Positions 1 to 6,152 of a DNA stretch of 8,372 bases are shown here, piece by piece. Both the position numbers and the translations under genes were made by a program. Numbering within the stretch: position 1 is the stretch's first letter; each line of letters opens with the position of its first letter. Under the pieces are notes generated by a model that saw only the letters and a program-made list of their open reading frames with translations, had not been told where the DNA came from and did not search any database. The stretch is from DASUTB01 sp036374835 (GTDB lineage: Bacteria; Actinomycetota; Actinomycetes; Jiangellales; Jiangellaceae): positions 1-8,372 of the forward strand of contig DASUTB010000017.1 in NCBI GenBank assembly GCA_036374835.1, read 5' to 3'.

Positions 1-129
1 ATCGCGGCCAAGACCGTCGACCGGCACGTGAGCAACATCTTCACCAAGCTCGGCGTCTCGTCGCGCGCCGCAGCGACGGCGTACGCATACGAGCACCGGC
101 TCGTAATAGTGGCGCGCGATCAGCGCTGA
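1..129 (+). CDS. LuxR-family DNA-binding protein, C-terminal fragment
   Basis: The frame is open from base 1 and stops with TGA at 127-129, giving 42 residues. The peptide contains KTVDRHVSNIFTKLGVSSRA, the recognition-helix half of a LuxR/GerE helix-turn-helix (the K-TV--H--NI--KLGV-SR pattern), followed by a short tail ending in ARDQR. Family knowledge: such domains end NarL-type response regulators and large LAL ATPase regulators and bind DNA as dimers. Which of these it is cannot be told, because the N-terminal part (receiver or ATPase) lies left of the window. A strong hairpin 10 nt after the stop suggests transcription ends here, so the gene is probably not co-transcribed with the downstream SRPBCC gene, although it could still regulate it. 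Confidence 0.88.
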   Translation: MAAKTVDRHVSNIFTKLGVSSRAAATAYAYEHRLVIVARDQR

Positions 130-139
130 TCCACGCAGC

Positions 140-177
140 CGGAGTCGTGTCTGGGTCGAACTACCCACACGGCTCCG
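140..177 (+). terminator. Hairpin terminator after the LuxR-type gene
   Basis: Bases 140-150 pair with 167-177 (11 pairs, one G-T wobble at 145/172). After a 2-nt bulge at 151-152, 153-156 pair with 163-166, leaving a 6-nt loop. The stem begins 10 nt after the stop codon. There is no T-run behind it, which is common for actinomycete terminators. The fold was worked out by hand. Confidence 0.6.
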
Positions 178-220
178 TGCCCGGAGTTGGGGTGTTCACC
201 CGAAGCGGCGCCGACCTGCG

Positions 221-236
221 GGTTCGTAGGTTCGTA
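221..236. promoter_or_regulatory. Tandem octamer GGTTCGTA x2, possible operator/promoter element
   Basis: Two exact head-to-tail copies of GGTTCGTA (221-228 and 229-236) lie about 30 bp upstream of the SRPBCC start codon. They run into TATACG (235-240), the only -10-like hexamer I noticed nearby. Adjacent 8-bp direct repeats are unlikely to be selected by coding, since no convincing gene covers this gap. A regulator site overlapping the promoter is plausible, but no matching -35 element is evident. Confidence 0.3.
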
Positions 237-267
237 TACGTCCAGGACGAACCCGTCGGGAGGGGTC

Positions 268-747
268 ATGAGACGAATAGAGGAGAGCATCGTCATCAAC
301 CGGCCGTGCGACGAGGTGTTCAACTATCTGGCCAACCGCGCACACGATCCGGAGTGGATGGTCTCGGTGCTGGAGTCGCAGTGGCTGGACCCGGGAGAAC
401 CCGGATCGACCGAACCGGCCAGCGTGGGCCGCCGGGGCCGCATGGTCATGAAGGTGCCGGGACGCCGAGTCGAGTTCATCGACGAAGTGACCGACTACCA
501 AGCCGGTCGAGTCGTTGCGCACAAGACCGTGGAAGGTCCGTTCCCACTCAACACGGCCTGCCGCTGCGACCCGACGCCCGGTGGTTGCCGGGCGACGGTG
601 GTGGGCGAGTTCGACCGACCGATCGGCGGGGTCTTCGCCCCGCTGGTCGAGCCGTTCATCGCCCGCGGCGTCCGCCGCGGTTTCAAGGCCGATCTGGTCG
701 AGCTCAAGAAGATTCTCGAAGCACAAGCCCACCAAGTGAGGGAGTAG
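268..747 (+). CDS. SRPBCC-fold (polyketide cyclase/dehydrase-like) protein
   Basis: This 159-residue protein has the START/SRPBCC layout. A first strand ends in ESIVINRPCDEVFNYLAN (about 6-23), the usual strand-helix opening of Polyketide_cyc2 proteins. Beta-rich segments follow to about residue 118, and a long C-terminal helix runs from 128 to 156 (GVRRGFKADLVELKKILEA). The family forms a deep hydrophobic pocket for lipids, polyketides or other small ligands; the ligand here is unknown. No signal peptide or membrane segment is seen, so it should be cytoplasmic. The ATG at 268 follows a GGGAGGGG Shine-Dalgarno (258-265). The same frame is open upstream to 187, but that extension is unlike the family. 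The stop is 2 nt before the methyltransferase ATG, so the two genes are probably translationally coupled. Confidence 0.86.
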   Translation: MRRIEESIVINRPCDEVFNYLANRAHDPEWMVSVLESQWLDPGEPGSTEPASVGRRGRMVMKVPGRRVEFIDEVTDYQAGRVVAHKTVEGPFPLNTACRCDPTPGGCRATVVGEFDRPIGGVFAPLVEPFIARGVRRGFKADLVELKKILEAQAHQVRE

Positions 748-749
748 CA

Positions 750-1610
750 ATGGCACACACGACAGAGGCCAACCGGGCCGAGCGCGAATACTGGTCGAGC
801 GAAGGCCCGCGATGGTATGCCGAGCACGGCGACCGGTGGGACACCTCGATGGCGCTGCCGTTCGGGGCCGCCATGTTCGACGCCGTAGCGCTCGAGCCCG
901 GCGAACGGGTGCTGGATGTGGGCTGCGGATACGGCGCCACGACGGTCGAGGCGGCCGAGCGAGTGGCACCGGACGGCACCGTCGTCGGGGTCGACATCTC
1001 GGCGGAGATGCTCACCCGGGCGCGCGAGCGGACGGCCGACCTGCCCAACGTGAGCCTGCTGGCGGCTGACGCTCAGACACATCCGTTCGAGCCGGCGTCC
1101 TACGACGCGGTGATCAGCCGATTCGCCGCCATGCTGTTCGACGACCCGCCAGCCGCCTTCGCCAACCTGCACCGCTCGCTGAAGCCGGGCGGCAGGCTGG
1201 CGTTCGTGTGCTGGCAGGACGCGCTCAAGACGGAGTGGATCGCGGTGGCGATGGGTGCCGCTGTTCCGCTTGTGGGACGCCCACCCGATCTTGGCGAGCC
1301 CGGTGCGCCTGGTCCGTTCGCCTTTGCCGATGGCGACCGCACCCGTCGCCTGGTCGAGGCGGGCGGGTTCGAGAACGTATCCGTCGAGCCGATCACCCGG
1401 CCACAGCGCATCGCCGACAACCCGGAGGATGCGGTGCGGTTCGTCATGTCACTGCCCGAGTCGCAGCAGTTGTTCGACGGGGTGCCGGACGAGGTCACCA
1501 CCAAGGCCACCGAAGCGCTCGAGGACGCATTCGCGCAGTACGCGGGCCCACACGGGGTCGTGACCGACGCCTCGGTCTGGCTGGTGACCGCCGAATCCGG
1601 CGGTGCGTGA
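750..1610 (+). CDS. Class I SAM-dependent methyltransferase (UbiE/Methyltransf_11-like)
   Basis: This is a 286-residue Rossmann-fold methyltransferase. Motif I is VLDVGCGYGATT (54-65). The acidic residue at the end of strand 2 is D82 in VVGVDIS, the adenine-contact acidic residue is D107 in AADAQ, motif IV is SYDAVISRF (117-125), and the post-motif LKPGGRLAFV lies at 144-153. The C-terminal part (about 160-286) is a substrate-cap region I cannot assign. Genes with this N-terminus (EYWSSEGPRWY) are commonly annotated as generic methyltransferases, and the substrate is unknown. The start is ATG 750, with GAGGGAG at 738-744 spaced 5 nt. The frame is open upstream to 147, but that part overlaps the SRPBCC gene in another frame and is not credible. 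Two-nt spacing to the SRPBCC gene argues for one operon and possibly a shared small-molecule pathway (inference). Confidence 0.92.
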   Translation: MAHTTEANRAEREYWSSEGPRWYAEHGDRWDTSMALPFGAAMFDAVALEPGERVLDVGCGYGATTVEAAERVAPDGTVVGVDISAEMLTRARERTADLPNVSLLAADAQTHPFEPASYDAVISRFAAMLFDDPPAAFANLHRSLKPGGRLAFVCWQDALKTEWIAVAMGAAVPLVGRPPDLGEPGAPGPFAFADGDRTRRLVEAGGFENVSVEPITRPQRIADNPEDAVRFVMSLPESQQLFDGVPDEVTTKATEALEDAFAQYAGPHGVVTDASVWLVTAESGGA

Positions 1611-1640
1611 CGGGTAAGATCGCCGGGACGCCGAGAGCGC

Positions 1641-1673
1641 CGTGCGACGGGTAGCCGGCCTACCCGTCGCACG
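1641..1673. terminator. Bidirectional hairpin terminator between convergent genes
   Basis: Bases 1641-1654 (CGTGCGACGGGTAG) are perfectly complementary to 1660-1673 around a 5-nt loop, CCGGC, giving a 14-bp uninterrupted stem. It sits 30 nt after the methyltransferase stop and 5 nt beyond the stop of the converging regulator gene, so it can end transcription from both sides. It has no T-tract. Confidence 0.75.
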
Positions 1674-1678
1674 TGCTG

Positions 1679-4600
1679 TCAGTGCGGCCCGATGACGATG
1701 TCCTTCCAGAATCCCGGGTACTTGACCGGAACCGAAGGGTACGACGCTATCCACGGCTTGAGCATGAGATGTGAAGACTCGTAGATGAGCGGCACGACGA
1801 CGGCCTCCTCGGCCATCACCTTCTCGGCGTCGCGATACGCACTCAGGCGGATGGCCGGCTCCGTCGTTCGCGCTGCCTTCTCGAGCAGCGCCTGGTACGC
1901 GTCGCCCTGCATCGACGAGACGCGATCGCCGACCAGGACGCGGAGGAACGAGTCCGGATCCGGGTAGTCCGCGATCCACCCGCCCATCTCCACCATCGGC
2001 CCGGAGATCGTACGCTCGAGCTCGGCGACGTCATGCGAGAGGACCATCGCGGTAGCCAGGCCGATCGATCGCCACGCGTCGACCAGCGGCCGGACGAGCC
2101 GCTCCCGGCCGCGTCGAGCGATCAACGTGATCTCTGGGAGCTGCGCACCTGCGGAGACCTCGGCGACCAGCCGGGCGGCCTCGGCGGGATCGTAGGACAG
2201 CGCCACGCCCGGGACGTGGCCGGGCATGCCGGGCGGGACAAGGCCGCCGGTGGCAGGCGCCGACAGTCCGTGACCCACGCTTCTGGCGTACGTACTCCGG
2301 TCTATCGCCATCACCATGGCGCGGCGGATCCGCCGATCTTCGAGCAGGGCGCTGCCCGAGCGAATCGCGTAGAGCATCGTGACGAACGCGTCACGACAGG
2401 CGTACTCGGGCGGGAACGCCTGTCGGAGCCGGTGAATCACACTCTCGCTGGTCATGCCCTGTTCGGTCGAGAGCAGGTCGACGTCGTCGTTGTGGTACAG
2501 CGCTTCGTGCTCGTCCTCCGGGACGTCCAGCTGAAGGGTGACGCGCGAGACGTTTCCGCGGGCCGCGCCGTGATAGTCCGGGTTGCGCTCCAGGACCATC
2601 TTCCGGCCGTGCTCCCACTCGGCAAGACGGAACGGCCCGTTCGAGATGAACGTGTCCACTGTGCGCCACCAGTCCTTGCCATGCGCTTCGGCGGCCGGCT
2701 GCGGAACGGGCAACAGCACGTAGTACGCGAGGTTGTAGATGAAGTAGCTGGTCGGCTCGGACAGCTCGATCACCAACGTGTGGTCGTCGGGCGCGTGGAC
2801 GCCGAGTTGATCAGGGGGACTTGAGCCGGCATGTACGCTGCGGGCTCCGGCGACCATGTCGAGTAGCGCCGGAGCAACGAGCGCTCCCTCTGTCGTCGGG
2901 TCGACCGCACGCCGATACGTATAGACGAAATCATGTGCGGTGACCGGCCGGCCATCGGACCACCGTGCATCTTCACGCAGATGGAATGTGTACCGGCAGC
3001 CGTCGTCGGAAATCTCCCACCGGTGGGCCACGTCCGGCACGACGTTCGTGTCCTCGTCGTAGCGCACCAGGCCGCTGAACAGGTTTGACACCATGGGTGC
3101 GGCCAGCACGTAGCCGCCGGTGGTCGGATCCAGCGTCTCCGGCTCTCGCCACAGCATCCGCAAGGACGCCGCCCGTCCGGCGGCGGACGAGCGATTCACT
3201 GTAGACCACAGGCCGAAGGCTTCGTCGAACGCTCGCTGCGCACGCTCATGGTCGAACCCGGTCTGGTAGGTGAGCCCGGCCTTCATCAGAGTCCGGGCAA
3301 GCAACTCGATGTCCGGGGTGTGGCGTAGCAGCTCCGCCGCATGCTCGTACGCCGCGGCCGCCTCGGCGTGCGCGTGCAGGACGCGAGCCCGGTCACCGGC
3401 CTGGATGAGATACGGCACGGCACGGTCGGCGCGTCCCGCCTCGATCCATTGGTGGGCCAGCTGTACGGCGGCGCCGCGCGTGTCGTCCCGGTGGATCGAC
3501 TCGAGCGCAGCGGCGATGCGGCCATGCGAATCGCGGCGCTGACCCTCGCCGAGCTGTTCGTATGCCACCTGCTGGAACAGGACGTGGTCGAAGCGGTATC
3601 TGGTGAAGGTTCGGCCGCCGAGATCGCGGGGACCCGTCTCGCGCACGAGCCCACGGGTGCGCTCAAGCTGCCTCGACAGCACCCGGTACACGGCTCGCTC
3701 GTCGACACCGGCTGCGATGGCCGCCAACTCGGCGTGGAAGTACTCACCCTCGACGGCCGCCGCGTCCAGCACGGTGCGTTCGTCGGGCGCAAGCCGGTCC
3801 AGCCGCTGGTCGATGATGGCGGCCACTCGCGCCGGCAGCTGATTCCAGTCCATACCCGGCCGTGCCGACCACGACTGATCGGCGTTGCGAACAAGATCGC
3901 CGCGGGCTTTGAGCTCGCGCACCAGTTCCTGGACGAACAAGGGGTGACCGTGAGTGCGCCGGTAGATCGCATCACGGGCGGCCGCGTCCAGCCGGGGAAG
4001 CTCCAGGTCGAGCAGTGCGTCGCACAGCGTTCGCGCTGCCTCGGAGCTGAGCCGATGCAGGTCCACCTGCGGGTCGTCGGCCCCGCGGCGCGTTTCGGCC
4101 AGAGCCCGGCTGATTGCCGAGGCCGCCGCGCCCGGGTCGTCGGCCACCTCGCTGGTGCGGTACGCACACACGATGAGGATGCGCATGCCGACCGCCCGGC
4201 GAGCGAGGTGGAACACCAGCTCAGCCGACGCGGTGTCGGCCCATTGCATGTCGTCGAGCAACACGACGAGTGGCCGGCGCTTGCTGAGCGCCTGGAGTAC
4301 GTCGGTCACCTCGGTGACGACGTGGTCGCGGGACGTCGATCCGAGGGCGCCGGTCGAGGGTACGGTGCCGAGCCGCTCGGCGACGGTGGCGGCGGGGACG
4401 AGCACGTCCAGCAAATGGGGCCCGACTTCGCTTAACGTGCGCGCCGCCTCGGGCGCCAACGACCAGAGCCGACTGGCCTGCTCACGGGTGAACTGATCGC
4501 TCGGCCACGGCAGATGAGGGTCGGCGACGAGCATCCGGAACACGTCACGGACGGCCAGGTAAGGGTCGCTCGAGCCCCCGGCGGCGGTAGCCGCTCCCTG

Positions 4601-5077
4601 TGCGATGACGACATCCGGATCGCTTCGCAGCAACCGGGACGCGAGGCCCTTGAGCAGCGCGGTCTTCCCGTAGCCCGCCTCACCTGAGACGAATACGACG
4701 CCTCCGTGCCCACCCTTGGCGGCTTCGAACCTCCGCTCGAGCCTGGCGAGCTCGGCGTCCCGACCCACCACCGTGGCCGGTGCGCTGGGTGCGGACATCC
4801 ATGGTGGCGCACCGCCGGCCCCGGCGGTAGGACCCAGCCGTTCCGGAGTGAGCTCACCGAGCCCGGCCGCGATGAACGTGCTGCGCAGGTCGGGCGCGAT
4901 ACCGAGTGTCTCGGCCAGGCGGGTCGCCATCGTGCGCGACGGTCGCCGCTGGTCGTGCTCGATCTTCTTGATCATGGCAGCGGAGCAGCCGACACCCCTG
5001 GCCAAGGCGGCCTGCGTCAGGTCCAGGGCCAACCGTCTGCGACGGACCCAATACCCGAACGAGGCCGTGCCCGTCAT
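1679..5077 (-). CDS. XRE HTH - STAND AAA ATPase - TPR-like - family 5 solute-binding domain fusion regulator
   Basis: An uninterrupted 1132-residue protein. (a) XRE/HTH_31 domain, about 8-61 (LTQAALARGVGCSAAMIKKIE). (b) AAA_16/STAND ATPase, about 101-400: VVGRD entry at 103, Walker A GEAGYGKT (132-139), Walker B VVLLDDMQWAD (271-281), and HGHPLFVQELV (376-386). (c) Helical and TPR-like region, about 415-625. (d) SBP_bac_5 domain, about 638-1125, with TLDPTTGG (648-655), the signature zone PDVAHRWEIS...WSDGRPVTAHDF (681-717), SNGPF (812-816) and a C-terminal lobe to the end. No signal peptide or lipobox precedes the SBP domain, so it should lie in the cytoplasm. Family knowledge: E. coli SgrR also joins a DNA-binding domain to an SBP5 domain as a ligand sensor. 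The ATG is preceded by GTGGGGG with 6-nt spacing. Leu215 is a TTA codon. Inference: a ligand-gated, ATP-dependent transcription regulator, possibly of the divergent operon and itself. Confidence 0.93.
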   Translation of the reverse strand: MTGTASFGYWVRRRRLALDLTQAALARGVGCSAAMIKKIEHDQRRPSRTMATRLAETLGIAPDLRSTFIAAGLGELTPERLGPTAGAGGAPPWMSAPSAPATVVGRDAELARLERRFEAAKGGHGGVVFVSGEAGYGKTALLKGLASRLLRSDPDVVIAQGAATAAGGSSDPYLAVRDVFRMLVADPHLPWPSDQFTREQASRLWSLAPEAARTLSEVGPHLLDVLVPAATVAERLGTVPSTGALGSTSRDHVVTEVTDVLQALSKRRPLVVLLDDMQWADTASAELVFHLARRAVGMRILIVCAYRTSEVADDPGAAASAISRALAETRRGADDPQVDLHRLSSEAARTLCDALLDLELPRLDAAARDAIYRRTHGHPLFVQELVRELKARGDLVRNADQSWSARPGMDWNQLPARVAAIIDQRLDRLAPDERTVLDAAAVEGEYFHAELAAIAAGVDERAVYRVLSRQLERTRGLVRETGPRDLGGRTFTRYRFDHVLFQQVAYEQLGEGQRRDSHGRIAAALESIHRDDTRGAAVQLAHQWIEAGRADRAVPYLIQAGDRARVLHAHAEAAAAYEHAAELLRHTPDIELLARTLMKAGLTYQTGFDHERAQRAFDEAFGLWSTVNRSSAAGRAASLRMLWREPETLDPTTGGYVLAAPMVSNLFSGLVRYDEDTNVVPDVAHRWEISDDGCRYTFHLREDARWSDGRPVTAHDFVYTYRRAVDPTTEGALVAPALLDMVAGARSVHAGSSPPDQLGVHAPDDHTLVIELSEPTSYFIYNLAYYVLLPVPQPAAEAHGKDWWRTVDTFISNGPFRLAEWEHGRKMVLERNPDYHGAARGNVSRVTLQLDVPEDEHEALYHNDDVDLLSTEQGMTSESVIHRLRQAFPPEYACRDAFVTMLYAIRSGSALLEDRRIRRAMVMAIDRSTYARSVGHGLSAPATGGLVPPGMPGHVPGVALSYDPAEAARLVAEVSAGAQLPEITLIARRGRERLVRPLVDAWRSIGLATAMVLSHDVAELERTISGPMVEMGGWIADYPDPDSFLRVLVGDRVSSMQGDAYQALLEKAARTTEPAIRLSAYRDAEKVMAEEAVVVPLIYESSHLMLKPWIASYPSVPVKYPGFWKDIVIGPH

Positions 5078-5184
5078 CTTGTACCCCCACTGTCGCCTTC
5101 AGGGCGACCTTCGAATCCCGCGCAGCTGGTGATCTGGACTTCACAAGGGTTCCACAGCAACCAATCCGAAAGAAGGGAAACCCG
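5078..5184. promoter_or_regulatory. Divergent intergenic region with a hairpin/operator-like palindrome
   Basis: This 107-bp gap separates the start codons of the minus-strand XRE-SBP5 regulator and the plus-strand DUF4242 gene, so promoters for both must lie here or overlap the gene ends. It contains a perfect 6-bp inverted repeat, GTCGCC (5092-5097) and GGCGAC (5103-5108), around TTCAG. This lies just upstream of the regulator's GTGGGGG ribosome site, where XRE autoregulation would act. The DUF4242 ribosome site AGAAGGG is at 5171-5177. I could not place -10/-35 hexamers with confidence. Confidence 0.45.
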
Positions 5185-5436
5185 ATGCCGCTCTACATGG
5201 ACGTTCATCACAGCCTGCCCGACGACGCGACGGCCGCCGACGTGGCCAAAGCGCACGAGGCGGACCTCGCGGTCCAGGACAAACACGGGGTGAACTACCG
5301 CAGCTACTGGGTCGACGCCAAGGCAGGGAAGGTGTTCTGCCTGGTCGAGGCGCCGAGCTCGCAAGCCGCCACCGACGTGCACCTGGAGGCGCACGGTCTG
5401 GTGGCCGACGAGATCTTCGAAGTCGAGGAGGGATGA
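5185..5436 (+). CDS. DUF4242 family protein, SCO4226-like (putative nickel-binding)
   Basis: This 83-residue protein matches the whole length of DUF4242. It starts MPLYMDVHHSLP, has an A/D-rich first helix with AKAHEADLAVQDKHGVNY (26-43), then the strand SYWVDAKAGKVFCLVEAPS (45-63), and ends in the family's HLEAHGLVADEIFEVEE (66-82). Family knowledge: these are small ferredoxin-like-fold proteins, and Streptomyces coelicolor SCO4226 has been characterised as nickel-binding. Candidate ligands here are H8, H9, H34, H66 and H70, but I cannot verify the metal-site residues. There is no signal peptide, so it should be cytoplasmic. The ATG at 5185 has AGAAGGG 7 nt upstream. It is transcribed away from the XRE-SBP5 regulator and is followed without a gap by the lipoprotein gene, so it is probably the first gene of a two-gene operon. 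Confidence 0.88.
   Translation: MPLYMDVHHSLPDDATAADVAKAHEADLAVQDKHGVNYRSYWVDAKAGKVFCLVEAPSSQAATDVHLEAHGLVADEIFEVEEG
5425..5432 (+). promoter_or_regulatory. Shine-Dalgarno GAGGAGGG that fixes the lipoprotein start
   Basis: Two in-frame ATGs follow. ATG 5433 directly abuts this purine run (zero spacing), while ATG 5439 lies 7 nt after the AGGAGG core (5426-5431). Spacing therefore favours initiation at 5439, although 5433 would form the familiar ATGA overlap with the DUF4242 stop. The site lies within the last codons of DUF4242, consistent with coupled translation. Confidence 0.65.
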
Positions 5437-5438
5437 CT

Positions 5439-6101
5439 ATGCGGTCGCGGATGCGCGTGGCCTGCGCTGTCACCGTGCTGGCGCTGGTTGCCGCTGCCTG
5501 TGGTTCGGACGGCGAGCAAGCCGATATCGAGCCGGCGGCACAGGTCGCCGAAGGCGCGGACACCGAGAACGGCGAGCCGGCTGGTGCCGACGATCCCGGC
5601 ATGGCGGAGCTCGTCGTGACGCCGGAGCTCGCGGACCAGGTCGCGTCGATGCGTGCCGGCACGGCGAAGTACGTCATCGACCTCGACGCCGCACGGGACG
5701 ACGGCTACTTCATCATCACCCAGCACATCGATGACATGGGGTACCACTTTCTGAATCCCGAAGTGGAGGGGTTCGATCCGGCTGAGCCGCCGATCCTCGT
5801 CTACGCCCGGGACGGCGACGACTGGCGGTTGGTCGCAGTGGAGTGGGTGTTCCCGGAGGAGCCGGACGAGCCGCCGATGGACGGCGCCACCTATGGCGAC
5901 TTCCCCGCCGCCTGCCACTACGACGACGGATTGTTCATCCCCGAGCCGGACGAGGAGTCCTGCGAAGACACCCATCCCGAGTCCGGAGCAGGGTTCACCT
6001 TCTGGCATCCCGACCTGGTGACCTTCCACGTGTGGGCGTGGAAGCACAACCCGGACGGGCTCTACCACGGCACCAACCCGCTCATGGGCGCGTACAACTG
6101 A
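5439..6101 (+). CDS. Putative His-rich lipoprotein of unknown function
   Basis: A 220-residue protein with a lipoprotein signal: basic MRSRMR, hydrophobic stretch 7-20, and lipobox VAAAC with the lipidated Cys at 21. An acidic, probably disordered linker follows (about 22-58). It is therefore expected on the outer face of the membrane. The folded part (about 60-220) holds the conserved-looking pieces DDMGYHFLNPEV (98-109), PPILVYARDGDDWRLVAVEWV (117-137) and FHVWAWKHNPDGLY (196-209). This MGYH...HVWxWKxNP pattern resembles a family of uncharacterised bacterial proteins that I remember only by pattern. Eight histidines after residue 95 and cysteines at 159 and 175 would suit metal binding or a disulfide (inference). 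Start 5439 was chosen over 5433 by ribosome-site spacing; with 5433 the protein gains Met-Thr. It is co-transcribed with DUF4242. Confidence 0.85.
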   Translation: MRSRMRVACAVTVLALVAAACGSDGEQADIEPAAQVAEGADTENGEPAGADDPGMAELVVTPELADQVASMRAGTAKYVIDLDAARDDGYFIITQHIDDMGYHFLNPEVEGFDPAEPPILVYARDGDDWRLVAVEWVFPEEPDEPPMDGATYGDFPAACHYDDGLFIPEPDEESCEDTHPESGAGFTFWHPDLVTFHVWAWKHNPDGLYHGTNPLMGAYN

Positions 6102-6109
6102 ACGGCGTT

Positions 6110-6152
6110 CCCCGCGCGCGGCGGTCAGACCAGATCGTCGCGCGCGGCGGGG
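6110..6152. terminator. Weak GC-rich hairpin at a convergent gene junction
   Basis: Only 23 nt separate the lipoprotein stop from the stop of the converging gene. Bases 6110-6120 (CCCC then GCGCGCG) can pair with 6139-6145 and 6149-6152 with a 3-nt bulge and an 18-nt loop. The right arm lies inside the last codons of the minus-strand gene. The same stretch is also a direct repeat of CGCGCGCGGCGG (6113-6124 and 6139-6150), so the fold may be incidental. Confidence 0.3.

Noticed and set aside
187..267. N-terminal extension of the SRPBCC protein (ATG 187)
   Set aside because: The family normally begins directly at the first beta strand, and ATG 268 has a GGGAGGGG ribosome site; the extension also covers the tandem octamer region.
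147..749. Upstream extension of the methyltransferase frame (open from 147)
   Set aside because: It overlaps the SRPBCC gene in another frame, is Arg/Gly/Pro-rich like a GC-bias shadow, and the methyltransferase has a good ribosome site at 738-744 for ATG 750.
3341..4435. 364-codon open frame on the plus strand antisense to the regulator
   Set aside because: It lies wholly inside the strongly supported ATPase-coding part of the minus-strand gene. No recognisable domain; long antisense frames are expected in high-GC DNA. The same holds for the frame at 2033-2824.
1679..5077. Regulator as two genes (ATPase regulator plus a separate exported solute-binding protein)
   Set aside because: The frame is continuous, and no signal peptide or lipobox lies before the SBP domain at about residue 636.
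6113..6150. Direct repeat CGCGCGCGGCGG as a functional element
   Set aside because: Simple GC-alternating sequence partly within coding DNA; likely chance in this composition.
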